35,354 bases of DNA, taken from positions 1-35,354 of the forward strand of contig MSXT01000007.1 in NCBI GenBank assembly GCA_002083595.1, written 5' to 3'. This document shows positions 24,926 through 32,712 of this stretch, piece after piece (the stretch's first letter is position 1; every line of letters begins with the position of its first letter). A program made the position numbers and the translations under genes. The notes beneath the pieces are model-generated. The model was not told the DNA's origin, ran no database searches, and saw only the letters and a list, made by a program, of their open reading frames with translations. Source of the stretch: Proteobacteria bacterium ST_bin16. GTDB taxonomy: Bacteria > Pseudomonadota > Gammaproteobacteria > Burkholderiales > Nitrosomonadaceae.

Positions 24926-26176
24926 TTAAGCTAGATATTTAATCATCGCATTTCCAAAAGCAGAGCACGAAACCTGCTGAGCGCCCGGCATTAATCGCGC
25001 AAAATCATAAGTAACAATCTTATGCTGAATAGTCGCTTCCATCGCTTTGATAATCATATCGGCCGCTTCCACCCAACCCATATGACGCAGCATCATCTCC
25101 GCAGATAATATGATCGAACCGGGATTTACCTGATCTTTCCCGGCATATTTAGGCGCAGTGCCATGCGTCGCCTCAAAGATCGCAACTGAATCACTCAAAT
25201 TAGCTCCCGGTGCAATGCCAATCCCCCCAACCTGCGCGGCCAGTGCATCAGAAATATAATCACCGTTCAGATTTAAAGTAGCTACCACATCATATTCTTC
25301 CGGGCGCAATAAGATTTGCTGCAAAAAAGCATCCGCGATCACATCTTTAATGATAATTCCACCCTTTTCCGGCGGCAATTTCATCCATGGACCGCCATCC
25401 AGCAACTCTGCCCCGAATTCATTGGCTGCCACTGCATAACTCCATTTCTTAAATGCGCCTTCAGTAAACTTCATGATATTGCCTTTATGCACCAGCGTTA
25501 ACGATTTACGCTGATTGTCTATGGCATACTGAATGGCTTTGCGTACAAAACGCTCAGTACCTTCTCTTGAAACAGGCTTAATACCGATACCGGAGGTTTG
25601 AGGAAAACGTATACTCGTTACCCCCATATTTTTAACCAAGAAATCAATTACTTTCTTAGCAGACTCAGATTCCGCCTCCCATTCAATGCCGGCATAAATA
25701 TCCTCGGAATTTTCCCGGAAAATGACCATATCCGTTTTTTCCGGACTTTTCACAGGACTGGGTACGCCGTTAAAATAGCGCACAGGCCGCAAACAGATAT
25801 ATAAATCGAGCTGCTGACGCAACGCGACATTAATCGAACGAATACCCCCACCTACCGGAGTTGTAAGCGGACCTTTGATGGAAACCACAAACTCTTTTGC
25901 GGCCTGTAAGGTTTCATCCGGTAACCACACATCCGATCCATACACTTGCGTTGCTTTCCCACCTGCATAGATTTCCATCCATGAAATCTTGCGTTTCCCG
26001 CCGTAGGCCTTTTCAACTGCCGAATCAACAACCTTTTTCATTACTGGAGTAATATCAATACCAATCCCGTCACCTTCAATAAAAGGAATGATTGGATTAT
26101 CAGGCACTGTCAATAAACCATCGGTACTGATCCGAATTTTTTCTCCATCACTGGGGATTGTTACATGCTGATACAT
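24926..26176 (-). CDS. icd: NADP-dependent isocitrate dehydrogenase
   Basis: A 416-residue TCA-cycle enzyme, isocitrate to 2-oxoglutarate with NADPH formation. It aligns by eye with E. coli Icd along its length: GGIRSINVALRQQLDLYICLR (two segments) contains the substrate Ser that IDH kinase phosphorylates. MVIFRENSEDIYAG, LVHKGNIMKFTEGAFK and MNLNGDYISDALAAQVGG-type metal-binding segments are intact. THGTAPKYAG has the Lys-Tyr pair and VTYDFARL the Tyr and Arg that select NADP over NAD. GGAGAT precedes the start by four bases. No aceK is nearby. Confidence 0.96.
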   Translation of the reverse strand: MYQHVTIPSDGEKIRISTDGLLTVPDNPIIPFIEGDGIGIDITPVMKKVVDSAVEKAYGGKRKISWMEIYAGGKATQVYGSDVWLPDETLQAAKEFVVSIKGPLTTPVGGGIRSINVALRQQLDLYICLRPVRYFNGVPSPVKSPEKTDMVIFRENSEDIYAGIEWEAESESAKKVIDFLVKNMGVTSIRFPQTSGIGIKPVSREGTERFVRKAIQYAIDNQRKSLTLVHKGNIMKFTEGAFKKWSYAVAANEFGAELLDGGPWMKLPPEKGGIIIKDVIADAFLQQILLRPEEYDVVATLNLNGDYISDALAAQVGGIGIAPGANLSDSVAIFEATHGTAPKYAGKDQVNPGSIILSAEMMLRHMGWVEAADMIIKAMEATIQHKIVTYDFARLMPGAQQVSCSAFGNAMIKYLA

Positions 26177-26231
26177 AGCATCTCCAAGTATTCAAATACA
26201 ATTTATAATGAGCCAATTATCGGGGGTTTTT

Positions 26232-26315
26232 ATGCAAAACTATATGGCTGCCCTTTCCCAACCGTACCGCAAGAAATTCTCACTCTTACACTGGAAATGG
26301 ACTTTAACTCGATGA
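26232..26315 (+). other. Possible 27-codon small ORF in the icd-rpfE gap
   Basis: The 288-base gap 26177-26464 contains no recognised gene. A short frame from ATG at 26232 encodes a basic 27-residue peptide (MQNYMAALSQ..., ending LLHWKWTLTR) and is preceded by GGGGG five bases upstream. That spacing would suit translation, but no homology is recognised and the frame may be chance. It could equally be part of a regulatory leader for the next gene. Confidence 0.15.
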
Positions 26316-26464
26316 GCATTATACGTTATAAATAGGATGCCTTTCCATGACAGACAATATCAGCAATAACCATTATTAATGCTGACCATTCAAATCAGTT
26401 TTCAAACTCAATTGAGCAAAATCAATAAATTATCAAAATTACCTCATGTGATTTATTCTCTATA

Positions 26465-27508
26465 ATGAATTTAAATCTTCTCATACCCGATCTATTCTGG
26501 CCCGATGCATCACAGCAAAACATTTATGATGAATTACAGATGCGTCACTTGGTAACACTGTTATCAAAAAGCATCTCCTCGACAAATCCAATCCATGCAA
26601 CGGAAGCTTGGCTGTGCCAACAGTTTAATATCGCACGACAACAAAATAACTGGCCTATTGCACCGATCATGTTGCACACCGACGCTCCTGACCTGGCAAA
26701 AGCCAGTAAAGATTTTTGGATGCGTGCCGATCCTGTTCACCTTCGCATTGAACAAAATCATATCATGCTCGCTGATAGTCAAGCTTTCCGGATCACCGAT
26801 GAAGAAGCCAATGAATTGATACAAGATATCAATCATAATTTCAGTCATGATGGTTTCACTTTGTTGTCATTACGACCGGACCGGTGGTACATCCGCTTAC
26901 CTGCGATAGCAGACATGCAAACGCATATGCTTAGCCAGGTCACTTGTAAAAACATCAATAATTTTTTGCCATCCGGTGCTGACAGCGTGCTATGGCATAA
27001 AGTTTTCAATGAAATTCAAATGTTATTGCATGAACACCCGGTTAATCAAGCACGTGAATCGCGTGGTGAGTTAACCATTAATAGCATCTGGTTATGGGGT
27101 GGCGGAAGCATGCCGCAATTTGTCCGGTCGCCTTATACGCATGTGTGGAGTAACGATGATCTACCTCGCGCATTAGCACTTGCCAATGGTACAAACCATT
27201 CAAGGCTACCAGCCGATGCGGACGAATGGCTCATGACGCAACCAAACGGCGATCATCTTGTAGTATTGGATTCATTGCGAGAGAAAGCTCAATATAGAAA
27301 TGCTTATGGCTGGCGTGAAACACTGAAGGATATGGAGCAAAACTGGTTCTCTCCTTTACATACAGCGCTCAAGGAAGGAAAAATCAATCAATTGACCATC
27401 ACGGCGTTAAATGAGACTTCATCGCGAGACTTTTCGTTGACACGTTCCGACTTATGGAAATTTTGGCGCATAACCAAACCACTTTCCATTCACAGTAAAA
27501 TACACTAG
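26465..27508 (+). CDS. RpfE-type protein (COG4255), phosphoglycerate-mutase-like, function unknown
   Basis: A 347-residue protein of the betaproteobacterial and xanthomonad RpfE family, distantly related to the alkaline-phosphatase/cofactor-independent phosphoglycerate mutase fold. Family landmarks are the opening NLNLLIPDLFWPD, the WLCQQFN motif near 50, DFWMRADPVHLRIEQNHIML near 85, DRWYIRLP near 140, EIQMLLHEHPVNQAR near 195 and INSIWLWGGGSMP near 215. The metal-binding Asp/His set of true mutases is not evident, so it is probably not a glycolytic enzyme. Xanthomonas RpfE lies in the cell-cell signalling rpf cluster, and its biochemical role is unknown. No ribosome binding site is visible; TATAAT overlaps the start codon. 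Followed after 86 bases by a cyclic-di-GMP-type gene. Confidence 0.8.
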   Translation: MNLNLLIPDLFWPDASQQNIYDELQMRHLVTLLSKSISSTNPIHATEAWLCQQFNIARQQNNWPIAPIMLHTDAPDLAKASKDFWMRADPVHLRIEQNHIMLADSQAFRITDEEANELIQDINHNFSHDGFTLLSLRPDRWYIRLPAIADMQTHMLSQVTCKNINNFLPSGADSVLWHKVFNEIQMLLHEHPVNQARESRGELTINSIWLWGGGSMPQFVRSPYTHVWSNDDLPRALALANGTNHSRLPADADEWLMTQPNGDHLVVLDSLREKAQYRNAYGWRETLKDMEQNWFSPLHTALKEGKINQLTITALNETSSRDFSLTRSDLWKFWRITKPLSIHSKIH

Positions 27509-27594
27509 CCGGATTATGAACAAATATTTTTGCGATATCTTTACTGCCATATCCCTTTATCAAGAATTTCAGCTAACAGGAATAAGGAATTACC

Positions 27595-29109
27595 GTGCAA
27601 AAAACTTCTTTATTTAATATTGTTAAGCCTTATTTGGCCATCAGCATTGCGTTCACGCTGGCAGTTACCCTAGCAGCTGGCCCATACTTGGCCGCCGAAA
27701 TTGCATCGCACTGGCAAACTGCATTATGGTTTTCATTAATCTTCATGATCTTGATCACAATCATTCAGATAGCACGCGCAGAGAAAAATACTCGGAATCT
27801 TTCCGATCAACTTATTGTAAGCAAGGAAAGATTAGGTAATGAGATCAAGCACCGGTTATGGGCGGAAAAAACCGCTTCCGAGAATAAAGTAAAATCGCAG
27901 TTTATTGATGAAAACATTCCAGTCATGCTGGCTTATTTTAATAACGATCTGCGTTGCCGCTACCATAACCGGATTTTCCGCCGCTGGTTCGGACTAAAAC
28001 CGGATCAGATCGATGGCCGGCATTTAAAGGAATTTTCTAACGAAGAATTCTTCTCGGATATTCAAAATCGTATCGAAGAAATCTTGGTCGGGAAAACCAT
28101 ACATAACGAACGCGTTCTCAAATCCACCAAAGGTTTTCCTTATATTTTCACGGAGCAGTACCTTCCGCATCTTGACAATAAAGGCAAAACGATCGGCTTC
28201 TATACATTGCACACACCTCGGGCGCAAGAAAAAACCCGTGTTTCACCAAAAAATATCAAAGAAGAAAACACAGCAAAAACAGAACCGAAGAAACCCGATC
28301 CGGTACCTATTAAGAACGAAGCAAGCCTTCAGCCAAACACGCAGACGTCTAAACAACAGGGTGTAACTGCTGCGCGCATCGCTCAAGCCATTGAGGGCGG
28401 AGAATTTAATTTATATTGCCAAAAAATAATTCCCATCAAACCCTCAGTTTCTTCGTCTTCCCATTACGAAATTCTGATCCGTATGCACGAGGAAGAAAAT
28501 AATCTTATGCCTCCGGGCTCGTTCCTACCGCTTGTCGATCAATTCAAGATGATGCCCAAGCTGGATCGGTGGATCATTAATCACATTATCCATTGGCTGT
28601 CGGATCACCCAAATGCCAATTCAGTATTTTATTTGAATGTCGCCAAAGACTCCTTAAGCGATCAGGCCTTTCCCGGTTTCATTCAAGATTTATTAAAGAG
28701 AACAGGCGTTCCTGCTTCCAGCCTTTGTTTTGAAGTTGAAATTTCCGATGCGGAAACTCTTACCAGTGACACTTGCACGTTTACCAACAAAATTCGTGAA
28801 TTAGGTTGCCTGGTATCACTATGTAGTTTCAATGAAACCCCGGAATCACTCAGTTTACTCGATAAGATCAAAGCTGATTATCTGAAAATAGATGGAAGCA
28901 TTGTTTGCAACATACTGCGCGATGAGGATGACTTAGCCAAAATAATTAGCATTAACCAATTTGCCACTAAGGCCGGCACTCAAACAATCGCTGAACTCGT
29001 TGAAACGGATGACATCACTGCGAAGCTGCGGGAAATTGGCGTGGACTATGCACAGGGATTTGGTATTGCTAAGCCCCATCCATTCAATGATCTTGAATCG
29101 GTTGCTTAG
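27595..29109 (+). CDS. Membrane PAS-EAL protein with degenerate EAL domain
   Basis: A 504-residue protein starting at GTG with AGGAATAAGGA upstream. Two membrane helices (about 10-33 and 40-58) are followed by a short coiled segment, a PAS domain (about 95-205), a Lys/Glu/Pro-rich linker (215-260) and an EAL domain (262-500). Compared with the phosphodiesterase RocR, Glu292 of EIL (in place of EAL), Asn348, Glu380, Lys431 and Glu467 are kept. The two metal-binding Asp of the DDFG loop are Cys410-Ser411 and the second Glu of FExxE is Ile383. It is therefore predicted not to hydrolyse c-di-GMP and may instead bind it or signal by contact. There is no GGDEF domain. Confidence 0.88.
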   Translation: MQKTSLFNIVKPYLAISIAFTLAVTLAAGPYLAAEIASHWQTALWFSLIFMILITIIQIARAEKNTRNLSDQLIVSKERLGNEIKHRLWAEKTASENKVKSQFIDENIPVMLAYFNNDLRCRYHNRIFRRWFGLKPDQIDGRHLKEFSNEEFFSDIQNRIEEILVGKTIHNERVLKSTKGFPYIFTEQYLPHLDNKGKTIGFYTLHTPRAQEKTRVSPKNIKEENTAKTEPKKPDPVPIKNEASLQPNTQTSKQQGVTAARIAQAIEGGEFNLYCQKIIPIKPSVSSSSHYEILIRMHEEENNLMPPGSFLPLVDQFKMMPKLDRWIINHIIHWLSDHPNANSVFYLNVAKDSLSDQAFPGFIQDLLKRTGVPASSLCFEVEISDAETLTSDTCTFTNKIRELGCLVSLCSFNETPESLSLLDKIKADYLKIDGSIVCNILRDEDDLAKIISINQFATKAGTQTIAELVETDDITAKLREIGVDYAQGFGIAKPHPFNDLESVA

Positions 29110-29139
29110 CGCCATAAGTATTGAAAAAATGTATCGATA

Positions 29140-29181
29140 AAAACAAAAGGCGCAATTAACTATAATTGCGCCTTTTGTTTT
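29140..29181. terminator. Bidirectional hairpin terminator between the EAL gene and pntB
   Basis: AAAACAAAAGGCGCAATTA (29140-29158) pairs perfectly with its reverse complement at 29163-29181 over a four-base loop. The A-rich left and T-rich right ends make it work in both directions, fitting the convergent genes that end at 29109 (+) and 29202 (-). Confidence 0.9.
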
Positions 29182-29201
29182 AGACTTTAAAATCCATTAC
29201 A

Positions 29202-30581
29202 TCATAGAGCTTTGACCATGCTCTCCACAACTTTCTTGGCATCGCCAAAAATCATCATGGTCTTATCCATGTAGAACAGATCATTATCGAGCCCAGCATA
29301 ACCGACGGCCATACTGCGCTTAACCACCATAACGGTGCGCGCTTTATGCACATCCAATATCGGCATGCCATAAATCGGGCTACCGGCAACATAAGCCGCA
29401 GGATTGACCACGTCATTCGCACCCAATACCAAAACCACATCGGTATTCGAGAAATCACTGTTGATTTCTTCCATTTCCTGTACTTGTTCGTAAGGAATCT
29501 CAGCTTCCGCCAGCAACACGTTCATATGACCTGGCATACGTCCGGCTACCGGATGTATGGCAAAGCGCACATTGACGCCTTTTTCATGCAATTTTTCAGC
29601 CAGTTCTTTCACCGCATGCTGCGCTCTGGCAACGGCTAAACCGTAGCCCGGCACGATAATCACGCTATCGGCATTCCCCATCAGGAAAGCTGCGTCGTCG
29701 GCACTACCGCTACGGTGGGTTTTCTGCTCACCGCTATCCGCTGCCACAGTACCACCATCGCTGCCAAAACCACCCAGAATAACGGACAAGAATGGACGAT
29801 TCATCGCTTTACACATGATATATGAGAGAATCGCACCCGAACTGCCCACTAGCGATCCGGCAATGATCAGCATTGGATTACCCAACGAGAAGCCGATACC
29901 TGCTGCAGCCCAGCCTGAGTAGGAGTTCAACATGGAAATCACCACCGGCATATCCGCGCCACCGATTGGAATGATAATCAGGAATCCCAGCACAAACGCG
30001 ATTGCGGTCATGGCAATAAATGCGGTCCAATTAGTCGTTTCACTGAAGAAGAACCATAAACCGCAGCCAACCATCGCGAGCGCCAACAGCAAATTAACCG
30101 CATGCTGACCGCCAAATACGATCGGTGTGCCACTCATACGTCCTGACAGTTTTAGGAATGCAATGACGGAGCCTGACCATGTCATGGCACCGATAAACGT
30201 GCCCAAAAACAGTTCCAGCTTACTGCCCGCAGGCAATACCTCGGGCAAACCGAATGAAACCGGATTATTGACTGCTGCAATTGCGATAAAAACTGCCGCC
30301 AAACCAACCAGTGAATGCATAAATGCAACCAGTTCAGGCATTGCAGTCATTTGCACGCGTTGCGCCACGATTGCACCGATCAGACCGCCCACGGCAATAC
30401 AACCCAAAATCAAAATCCAGTTTTGCGTCAGCGTCAGAGTTGTGGCAACAGCAATGGCCATGCCAATCATGCCAAAAAGATTGCCGCGGCGCGCAGACTC
30501 GGGCGAGCTCAGCCCCTTTAACGCCAGTATGAAGAATACCGAAGCTACTAAATATGCAAGTGCAACCAGATTTGCTGACAT
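29202..30581 (-). CDS. pntB: NAD(P) transhydrogenase subunit beta PntB
   Basis: A 459-residue membrane subunit of the proton-translocating transhydrogenase, which uses the proton gradient to reduce NADP+ with NADH. The first 260 residues form about nine helices of the proton channel (domain dII), including GLIGAIVAQRVQMTAMPELVAFMHSLVGLAAV (several segments). The cytoplasmic dIII domain has the NADP-binding VIIVPGYGLAVARAQHAVKE near 305, the HPVAGRMPGHMNVLLAEA loop and VLVLGANDVVNPAA near 385. It starts on the base after the pntAB stop, so it is tightly coupled. Confidence 0.95.
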   Translation of the reverse strand: MSANLVALAYLVASVFFILALKGLSSPESARRGNLFGMIGMAIAVATTLTLTQNWILILGCIAVGGLIGAIVAQRVQMTAMPELVAFMHSLVGLAAVFIAIAAVNNPVSFGLPEVLPAGSKLELFLGTFIGAMTWSGSVIAFLKLSGRMSGTPIVFGGQHAVNLLLALAMVGCGLWFFFSETTNWTAFIAMTAIAFVLGFLIIIPIGGADMPVVISMLNSYSGWAAAGIGFSLGNPMLIIAGSLVGSSGAILSYIMCKAMNRPFLSVILGGFGSDGGTVAADSGEQKTHRSGSADDAAFLMGNADSVIIVPGYGLAVARAQHAVKELAEKLHEKGVNVRFAIHPVAGRMPGHMNVLLAEAEIPYEQVQEMEEINSDFSNTDVVLVLGANDVVNPAAYVAGSPIYGMPILDVHKARTVMVVKRSMAVGYAGLDNDLFYMDKTMMIFGDAKKVVESMVKAL

Positions 30582-30890
30582 TTAGGCGTTTCCTTTTTTA
30601 TCTTTTTTCTTGAACATTTCCAGCATGCGCTGACTTACCAGAAACCCGCCAAATACATTAATCGCAGCCAACGTAACCGCTGCGGCACCCAGCCAGACAC
30701 CCCAATCGGTTTCCGCAGGACCGGCCGCCAGCATGGCACCAACCAAGATAATACCGGAAACGGCGTTGGTTACCGACATGAGCGGGGTATGCAGTGCGGG
30801 TGTGACGTTCCACACTACATGGTAGCCGACAAAAATGGCCAGCACAAAGACCGTTAAATTAACAATCACCGGATCGACTTCACCAATCAT
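30582..30890 (-). CDS. pntAB: NAD(P) transhydrogenase alpha subunit, membrane part (PntAB)
   Basis: A 102-residue protein with three predicted membrane helices (about 8-26, 33-54 and 60-84) matching the C-terminal dII portion of E. coli PntA. The VGYHVVWNVTPALHTPLMSV and VSGIILVGA motifs are characteristic, and DFGGF-like VFGGFLVSQRMLEMFKKK closes it. Splitting of alpha into PntAA and PntAB is common outside enterobacteria. It is 15 bases after pntAA and directly adjoins pntB. Confidence 0.95.
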   Translation of the reverse strand: MIGEVDPVIVNLTVFVLAIFVGYHVVWNVTPALHTPLMSVTNAVSGIILVGAMLAAGPAETDWGVWLGAAAVTLAAINVFGGFLVSQRMLEMFKKKDKKGNA

Positions 30891-30905
30891 GATTACTCCT
30901 TTAAA

Positions 30906-32033
30906 TTATGATGTAGCGGCGATCTCTCCGCCGCCGCACAGTAATGTTCCCGCAATGATCTCATCCGTACGATCTATTTTTAATTCACCGCTTGCCGGAT
31001 CAAGCATCAGATTCAGAAAATTCATCAGGTTGCGCGCATACAGAGTGCTGGCATCCGCTGCCACCAAACCGGGCAGATTCGCAATACCAATCAGATGCAC
31101 CCCATGTTTGACTACAGTTTGATTTAATTCCGATAGCGGGCAGTTACCGCCAGCTTCCACCGCCATATCGACGATCACCGACCCCGGCTTCATCGCCTGA
31201 ACGGTTTCTTCCTTGATCAGAACAGGCGCTGGTCGTCCTGGAATGAGCGCGGTGGTGATAATGATATCTGCCGCGATCGCACGTTCATGCACTAATTCAC
31301 CCTGGCGCCGCTTGTAATCATCGGACATCTCAGTTGCATAACCACCTGCTGTCTCAGCCTTGGCTTCTTCTTCATCGCTGAGCGGCACTTCCACAAACTT
31401 GGCGCCCAAACTTTCTACTTGTTCTTTCACCGCCGGACGCACATCAAAAGCTTCAACCACAGCTCCCAGTCTTTTCGCCGTTGCAATCGCTTGCAAACCA
31501 GCAACACCCGCACCCAGAATTAATACCCGCGCTGCTTTGACAGTACCCGCCGCTGTCATCAACATGGGAAAGAATTTTTGATACACATTGGCCGCCATGA
31601 TCACCGCTTTATAGCCTGCGATATTTGCTTGCGATGACAAAACATCCATATTCTGCGCCCGCGAAATGCGCGGCAATTTTTCCATCGCAAAGGCGGTCAA
31701 CCCATGCTGCGTCAGCGCATCGACACCTTCCTTATGATGCGGCGACAATAATCCCAGCAATACCGAATCTTTGCGCATCATGGCCAGCTCGGCGGATTCC
31801 GGGCCACGCACTTTGAGTACAATTTGCGCTTGCGCATACAACTCAGCCACGTCAGCGACAATCGTCGCACCAGCCTCCTGATAGGCCGAATCCGGTATAC
31901 TCGCTCCCGCCCCAGCGCCTGATTGCACTGAAACCTTATGAACACCCTTGGCAGTATATTTTTTCACGGTCTCCGGTGTAGCTGCTACACGCGTTTCTCC
32001 GCCGCGAATCTCTGCTGGTATGCCTATATGCAT
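30906..32033 (-). CDS. pntAA: NAD(P) transhydrogenase alpha subunit, NAD-binding part (PntAA)
   Basis: A 375-residue soluble dI domain that binds NADH. The opening MHIGIPAEIRGGETRVAATP is typical of the alanine dehydrogenase/PntA superfamily. The Rossmann motif ARVLILGAGVAGLQAIATAK is near 170, with VEAFDVRPAVKEQ just after. The mobile loop segment GGYATEMSDDYKRRQGEL near 235 and IITTALIPGRPAPVL near 260 are present. The ATG at 32033 with GGGAGA nine bases upstream is chosen over a TTG at 32057. The following 32034-32316 stretch (upstream on this strand) shows no gene and probably holds the pnt promoter. Confidence 0.95.
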   Translation of the reverse strand: MHIGIPAEIRGGETRVAATPETVKKYTAKGVHKVSVQSGAGAGASIPDSAYQEAGATIVADVAELYAQAQIVLKVRGPESAELAMMRKDSVLLGLLSPHHKEGVDALTQHGLTAFAMEKLPRISRAQNMDVLSSQANIAGYKAVIMAANVYQKFFPMLMTAAGTVKAARVLILGAGVAGLQAIATAKRLGAVVEAFDVRPAVKEQVESLGAKFVEVPLSDEEEAKAETAGGYATEMSDDYKRRQGELVHERAIAADIIITTALIPGRPAPVLIKEETVQAMKPGSVIVDMAVEAGGNCPLSELNQTVVKHGVHLIGIANLPGLVAADASTLYARNLMNFLNLMLDPASGELKIDRTDEIIAGTLLCGGGEIAATS

Positions 32034-32316
32034 TGATAATCTCCCTTTTCTTGCCAACCTGCTTGCAAATAAAAACTAAAATTGTGCTTAATTTTTTAAT
32101 GAATTGCGGATTATAAATCAATTTGCGCGCAATGCCATTAATTGGATCAGGAAAAACTTGATATGACTGGATTCTTTGATAACTGACCCAGTTTATTGTA
32201 GTGATAATGACAACACATGAAGCGCACAGAGCAGCGGATGAAACCGGCTGCTCCGCCACTCATCTCAATGCATTTTTCTTAAGCTGCCTGGAAAACTGCG
32301 GTTTTTGCCACGAAGT

Positions 32317-32712
32317 TCACTCATCCATTTTGCTGAATTCGTTTTCCAATTGTTGGGTAATTCGCTCCAGCAAGGGCGGAATCTTTGTTAATAACGATTC
32401 CGCGTCGGACCAGTTATTATTGACGCCTGCTGTCTCAAGGGCTTCGCATAAATCGGCAAAACTCGCAGCACCGATTGTTCTGGCCGACGATTTCAATTTA
32501 TGCCCTAAACGGCCTAGCGCAAGTAAATCTTTTTCAGCTTGCGCGGCTTTCATTTCCACTAACGTATCATTGGCCACTTCGATAAATTTGAGGCCGAATT
32601 TACGTACCAGCGCTGAGTTGTTATGAAACATCTGACTCATCACTGAAATATCAACCGGTAACGGCGCTTCCGGATCCGGCCCTTCTTCGACTTGTTTTAT
32701 CACTTCCGTCAT
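32317..32712 (-). CDS. Hpt-domain phosphotransfer protein
   Basis: A 131-residue protein whose residues about 20-125 form an Hpt four-helix bundle. The phosphorylatable His71 lies in the motif RLGHKLKSSARTIGA, close to the usual HxLKGSSxxxGA. No kinase, receiver or other domain is fused to it. The start at 32712 is chosen because its ATG overlaps the stop of the upstream oxidoreductase (ATGA); a TTG six codons earlier is unsupported. No hybrid kinase is adjacent, so its phosphodonor and acceptor are unknown. Coupling to a redox enzyme is unusual for an Hpt gene. Confidence 0.85.
   Translation of the reverse strand: MTEVIKQVEEGPDPEAPLPVDISVMSQMFHNNSALVRKFGLKFIEVANDTLVEMKAAQAEKDLLALGRLGHKLKSSARTIGAASFADLCEALETAGVNNNWSDAESLLTKIPPLLERITQQLENEFSKMDE

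Noticed and set aside
31936..32259. A - strand frame covering the gap upstream of pntAA
   Set aside because: It overlaps the start of pntAA in another frame and its composition is not protein-like.
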